Source of the DNA: Mesorhizobium erdmanii USDA 3471
GTDB taxonomy: Bacteria > Pseudomonadota > Alphaproteobacteria > Rhizobiales > Rhizobiaceae
Direction of reading: 5' to 3'
Assembly: GCF_000472705.1 (NCBI RefSeq)
Contig: NZ_AXAE01000029.1
Span: forward strand, 1 to 64,000
DNA length: 64,000 bases
The notes under the pieces are model-generated. The model saw only the letters and a program-made list of their open reading frames with translations, was not told the DNA's origin and ran no database searches. How positions within the stretch are numbered: the stretch's first letter is position 1; every line of letters starts with the position of its first letter. Shown here in pieces: positions 61,532 to 64,000 of the stretch. A program made the translations under genes and the position numbers.

Positions 61532-63577
61532 ATGACAAGCAACGACCCGCTTCTCCAGCCCTACCAGCTCAAGCATTTGACGCTGAAGAACCGGGTGATG
61601 TCGACCAGTCACGAACCGGCATATTCCGAGGACGGCATGCCGAAAAAGCGCTACCGGCTCTATCATGCGGAAAAGGCCAGGGGAGGCATGGCGCTGACCA
61701 TGACCGCCGGCTCGGCCATCGTCTCGCGCGACAGTCCCGCCGCCTTCGGCAATCTGCATGTCTATGATGACCGCATTGTGCCATGGCTCTCCGAACTTGC
61801 CGAGGCGTGCCACGAGCATGACTGCAAGGTGATGATCCAGATCACCCATCTTGGCCGCCGCACCGGTTGGAATAAGGCCGACTGGCTGCCGGTGCTTTCG
61901 GCTTCGCCCGTGCGCGAGCCGGCGCACCGCGCTTTCCCGAAAACCATCGAGGACTGGGACATTGAGCGCATCGTCGCCGACTATGCGTCGGCCGCCCAGC
62001 GCTGCCAGGCCGCTGGCCTCGACGGCATCGAGTTCGAATCCTACGGCCATCTGATGGATGGCTTCTGGTCGCCGGCCACCAATCATCGCGACGACGAGTA
62101 TGGTGGCTCGCTCGACAATCGCTTGCGCTTCACCAACATGGTGCTGGATGCCGTGCGCGCGGCGGTCGGCGAGAAATTCGTCGTCGGCATCCGCATGGTC
62201 GCCGACGAGGATTTCGAGAAAGGCTTATCAAAGGAGGAGGGCGTGGAGATCGCCCGGCGGCTGGCCGGCTCCGGCAAGGTCGATTTCCTCAACATCATCC
62301 GCGGTTCGATCGAAAGCGATGCGGCACTCACCAAGGTCATCCCGGTGACCGGCATGCGTTCCTCGCCGCATCTCGATTTCGCCGGCGAGGTAAGGGCGGC
62401 GACAAAGTTCCCGACCTTCCACGCGGCGCGCATTTCCGACGTTGCCACGGCGCGCCATGCCATCGCGACGGGAAAGCTCGATATGGTCGGCATGACCCGT
62501 GCGCATATCGCCGATCCGCACATCATCAAGAAGGTGATGGAGGGCCGCGAGCACGAGATCCGGCCCTGTGTCGGCGCCACCTATTGCCTCGACCGCATCT
62601 ATGAAGGCGGCGAGGCGCTGTGCGTGCACAATGCGGCGACCGGCCGCGAGGCCGAGATTCCGCACATCATCGTCAGGACCGAAGGGCCGAAGCGGAAAGT
62701 CGTCGTCGTCGGCGCCGGCGCCGGCGGGCTGGAGGCGGCGCGGGTCGCAGCCGAGCGCGGCCATCGGGTCACGATCCTGGAAGCATCGTCACAGGCAGGC
62801 GGTCAGGTGCGCCTGGCGACGCAGAATCCGCGCCGCAAGGAATTGATCGGCATCATCGACTGGCGGCTCGCCGAGCTCTACCGGCTCGGCGTCGAGATCC
62901 GCTACGACACCTGGGCCGAGCAGGACGATGTTCTGGCGCTGGCGCCGGATGTGGTCGTCGTCGCCACCGGCGGCCTGCCCCAGAACCCGCCACTGACGGC
63001 GGGCGACAATTTGGTGACTTCGAGCTGGGACATCATGGCCGGCAGCGTCAAGCCGGCAGAAAACGTACTGATCTATGACGACAATGGCGGCCATCAGGGC
63101 ATGGGCGCGGCCGAGTTGATCGCCAACAGCGGCGCAAGGCTGGAACTTGTTTCGCCGGAGCGTTTCTTCGCCCCGGAAATGGGCGGCATGAACCATGTTC
63201 CGTATATGCGCGCCTTTCAGGAGAAGGGTGTCACCATCACCATCAACACGCGCCTGCGCTCGGTGCGCCGCGAAGGCAACCAACTGGTCGCCGAACTCGC
63301 TTCCGACTTCGCCGATGGCTGGCGCGGAGAGCGCAGGGTCGACCAGGTGGTGGTCGAACACGGCACGGCGCCGCTCGACGATCTCTACCTCGCCCTGAAA
63401 CCGCTTTCGAAGAATGGCGGCGCGATCGACTATGAACGTCTGGTCGGCGGTGGCGACATTTTTCCGGCGCGCAATCCGGGTGCCGGTTTCGTGTTGTTGC
63501 GCATCGGCGATGCGGTCGCTTCGCGCAACATCCATGCCGCCATCTATGATGGGATCAGGTTCGGTTTGCGGATCTAG
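61532..63577 (+). CDS. OYE-type NADH:flavin oxidoreductase / N-demethylase (DgcA/TMADH-like)
   Basis: A 681-residue protein. Residues ~1-370 are an FMN TIM barrel (LLQPYQLKHLTLKNRVMSTS, MIQITHLGRR, TNHRDDEYGGSLDNRLRF). A cluster region follows, IRPCVGATYCLDR...EALCVHN, with cysteines 346, 352 and 364. The remainder is an FAD/NAD domain (VVVVGAGAGGLEAARVAAER). Compared with the C-x2-C-x2-C of trimethylamine dehydrogenase as I recall it, position 349 is Ala, leaving only three visible ligands. Relatives include dimethylglycine, stachydrine and N-methylproline demethylases. The nearby MttB-like enzyme and binding protein support methylated-amine breakdown. The start ATG 61532 is divergent from queF, 59 bases apart. 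Confidence 0.88.
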   Translation: MTSNDPLLQPYQLKHLTLKNRVMSTSHEPAYSEDGMPKKRYRLYHAEKARGGMALTMTAGSAIVSRDSPAAFGNLHVYDDRIVPWLSELAEACHEHDCKVMIQITHLGRRTGWNKADWLPVLSASPVREPAHRAFPKTIEDWDIERIVADYASAAQRCQAAGLDGIEFESYGHLMDGFWSPATNHRDDEYGGSLDNRLRFTNMVLDAVRAAVGEKFVVGIRMVADEDFEKGLSKEEGVEIARRLAGSGKVDFLNIIRGSIESDAALTKVIPVTGMRSSPHLDFAGEVRAATKFPTFHAARISDVATARHAIATGKLDMVGMTRAHIADPHIIKKVMEGREHEIRPCVGATYCLDRIYEGGEALCVHNAATGREAEIPHIIVRTEGPKRKVVVVGAGAGGLEAARVAAERGHRVTILEASSQAGGQVRLATQNPRRKELIGIIDWRLAELYRLGVEIRYDTWAEQDDVLALAPDVVVVATGGLPQNPPLTAGDNLVTSSWDIMAGSVKPAENVLIYDDNGGHQGMGAAELIANSGARLELVSPERFFAPEMGGMNHVPYMRAFQEKGVTITINTRLRSVRREGNQLVAELASDFADGWRGERRVDQVVVEHGTAPLDDLYLALKPLSKNGGAIDYERLVGGGDIFPARNPGAGFVLLRIGDAVASRNIHAAIYDGIRFGLRI

Positions 63578-63785
63578 ACCGCTGCCTGCTCAGGTTGGCA
63601 TATTGAACGGCGTGATGATCTGGATGTTGGATGCATCAGGCGAGAAGGTCGTGGCCGTAATTGACAGAATTGGTGGCGCCGGCCTGACCTCTCTGTACGA
63701 GAGCCCGTGTACATCGGGGCCTGGCCGTGCGCCCGCACGTCATGGCTCGTCGCCTGACAACGTGCGATCTGTGAGCTTGGGGTGA

Positions 63786-63995
63786 TCAGATCATCCTGGC
63801 GATCGCCATGCACAGCACCGTGACCACCAGCAACCATGCGGCGAAGCGTTCGCCCATGGCCATTCTGGCGCGCAGTTGCGTTTCGAGGTCCGCATTGGCG
63901 CCGGCAAGTCGCCGGCTGGGCGCCCTGACCATGGCGCCGAGCACGCCGGCGGCGGCGAAAGCGGCCAGGATGCCAAGCGCCAGCACCATTTCCAT
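63786..63995 (-). CDS. Small two-helix membrane protein
   Basis: A 69-residue frame (ATG 63995 or 63989) with two hydrophobic segments, LALGILAAFAAAGVLGAMV and FAAWLLVVTVLCMAIARMI, separated by a charged linker (RAPSRRLAGANADLETQLRA). No family is recognised. The gene ends near the window edge, and a start beyond 64000 cannot be excluded. The 208 bases between it and the flavin oxidoreductase contain no further gene that I can support. Confidence 0.55.
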   Translation of the reverse strand: MEMVLALGILAAFAAAGVLGAMVRAPSRRLAGANADLETQLRARMAMGERFAAWLLVVTVLCMAIARMI

Positions 63996-64000
63996 CGAGC

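Noticed and set aside
63578-63785. Small plus-strand frame after the flavin oxidoreductase
   Set aside because: No start with a ribosome site and no recognisable composition; treated as intergenic.
1-64000. CRISPR arrays, prophage, rRNA operons, tRNA genes
   Set aside because: No regularly spaced direct repeats, phage structural genes, or rRNA/tRNA sequences were recognised on reading; the only tandem arrays are the coding repeats at 31586 and the two hairpin repeats at 29663.

Overview
The window looks like chromosomal DNA of an alphaproteobacterium of the order Hyphomicrobiales, most likely Mesorhizobium or a close relative. The grounds are high G+C, TGATG/ATGA-coupled operons, the conserved lipid A block (DUF4170, DUF374 acyltransferase, waaA, lpxK, DUF2093, then mutL), paired M16 peptidases beside rsmD, and several families of rhizobial-type intergenic hairpin repeats. 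The genus is inferred from gene content; no rRNA or tRNA gene was seen.

Layout. 0-7.3 kb: a cut-off IS5-type transposase, a palindromic repeat, a MarR-GNAT fusion, a Rob-type AraC regulator, and a LacI-controlled sugar ABC importer (ATPase, permease, binding protein). 7.2-11.1 kb: an AraC-gene remnant, then an operon (DUF1636 protein, ABC ATPase, binding protein, FecCD permease) preceded by both a Zur-box-like palindrome and a cobalamin riboswitch. 11.2-14.7 kb: a MarR/EmrA/EmrB efflux system with an elaborate RNA-like structure between emrA and emrB. 14.8-22.7 kb: a CAP-domain lipoprotein, three TadG-like surface/pilus proteins (two with von Willebrand domains), a DUF2189 membrane protein and a LysE exporter. 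23-37.7 kb: mostly housekeeping (HAD hydrolase, ribF, HdeD-like protein, MipA/OmpV porin, ileS, lipoprotein, tadA, a pseudouridine synthase with repeat-rich disordered tails, rsmD, two M16 peptidases, patatin).

37.8-41.6 kb: a lower-G+C glycan-modification island with a methyltransferase, a TylF-type methyltransferase, and a fused glycosyltransferase-TPR-methyltransferase. 41.7-54.1 kb: efp and its modifying enzyme epmA, pmbA, an inositol-monophosphatase-family enzyme, lipid A/Kdo genes, a LysR-EamA pair and endonuclease-type mutL. 54.1-64 kb: a GlxA-type AraC regulator divergent from a small monooxygenase across a 33-bp palindrome; a LysR regulator divergent from an MttB-family methyltransferase and a Tat-exported binding protein; two DUF3828 paralogues; queF; and a DgcA/TMADH-like flavin oxidoreductase. 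The MttB, binding-protein and flavoenzyme genes suggest use of methylated amines or betaines.

Most promising non-coding signals: (1) the multibranched structure at 13049-13165; (2) the Zur-box-like site stacked on a B12 riboswitch at 7462-7760; (3) a 49-bp hairpin repeat family with compensatory changes, two copies of which start inside a TGA stop codon; (4) a near-perfect 33-bp palindrome abutting the start codon of the GlxA-type regulator.
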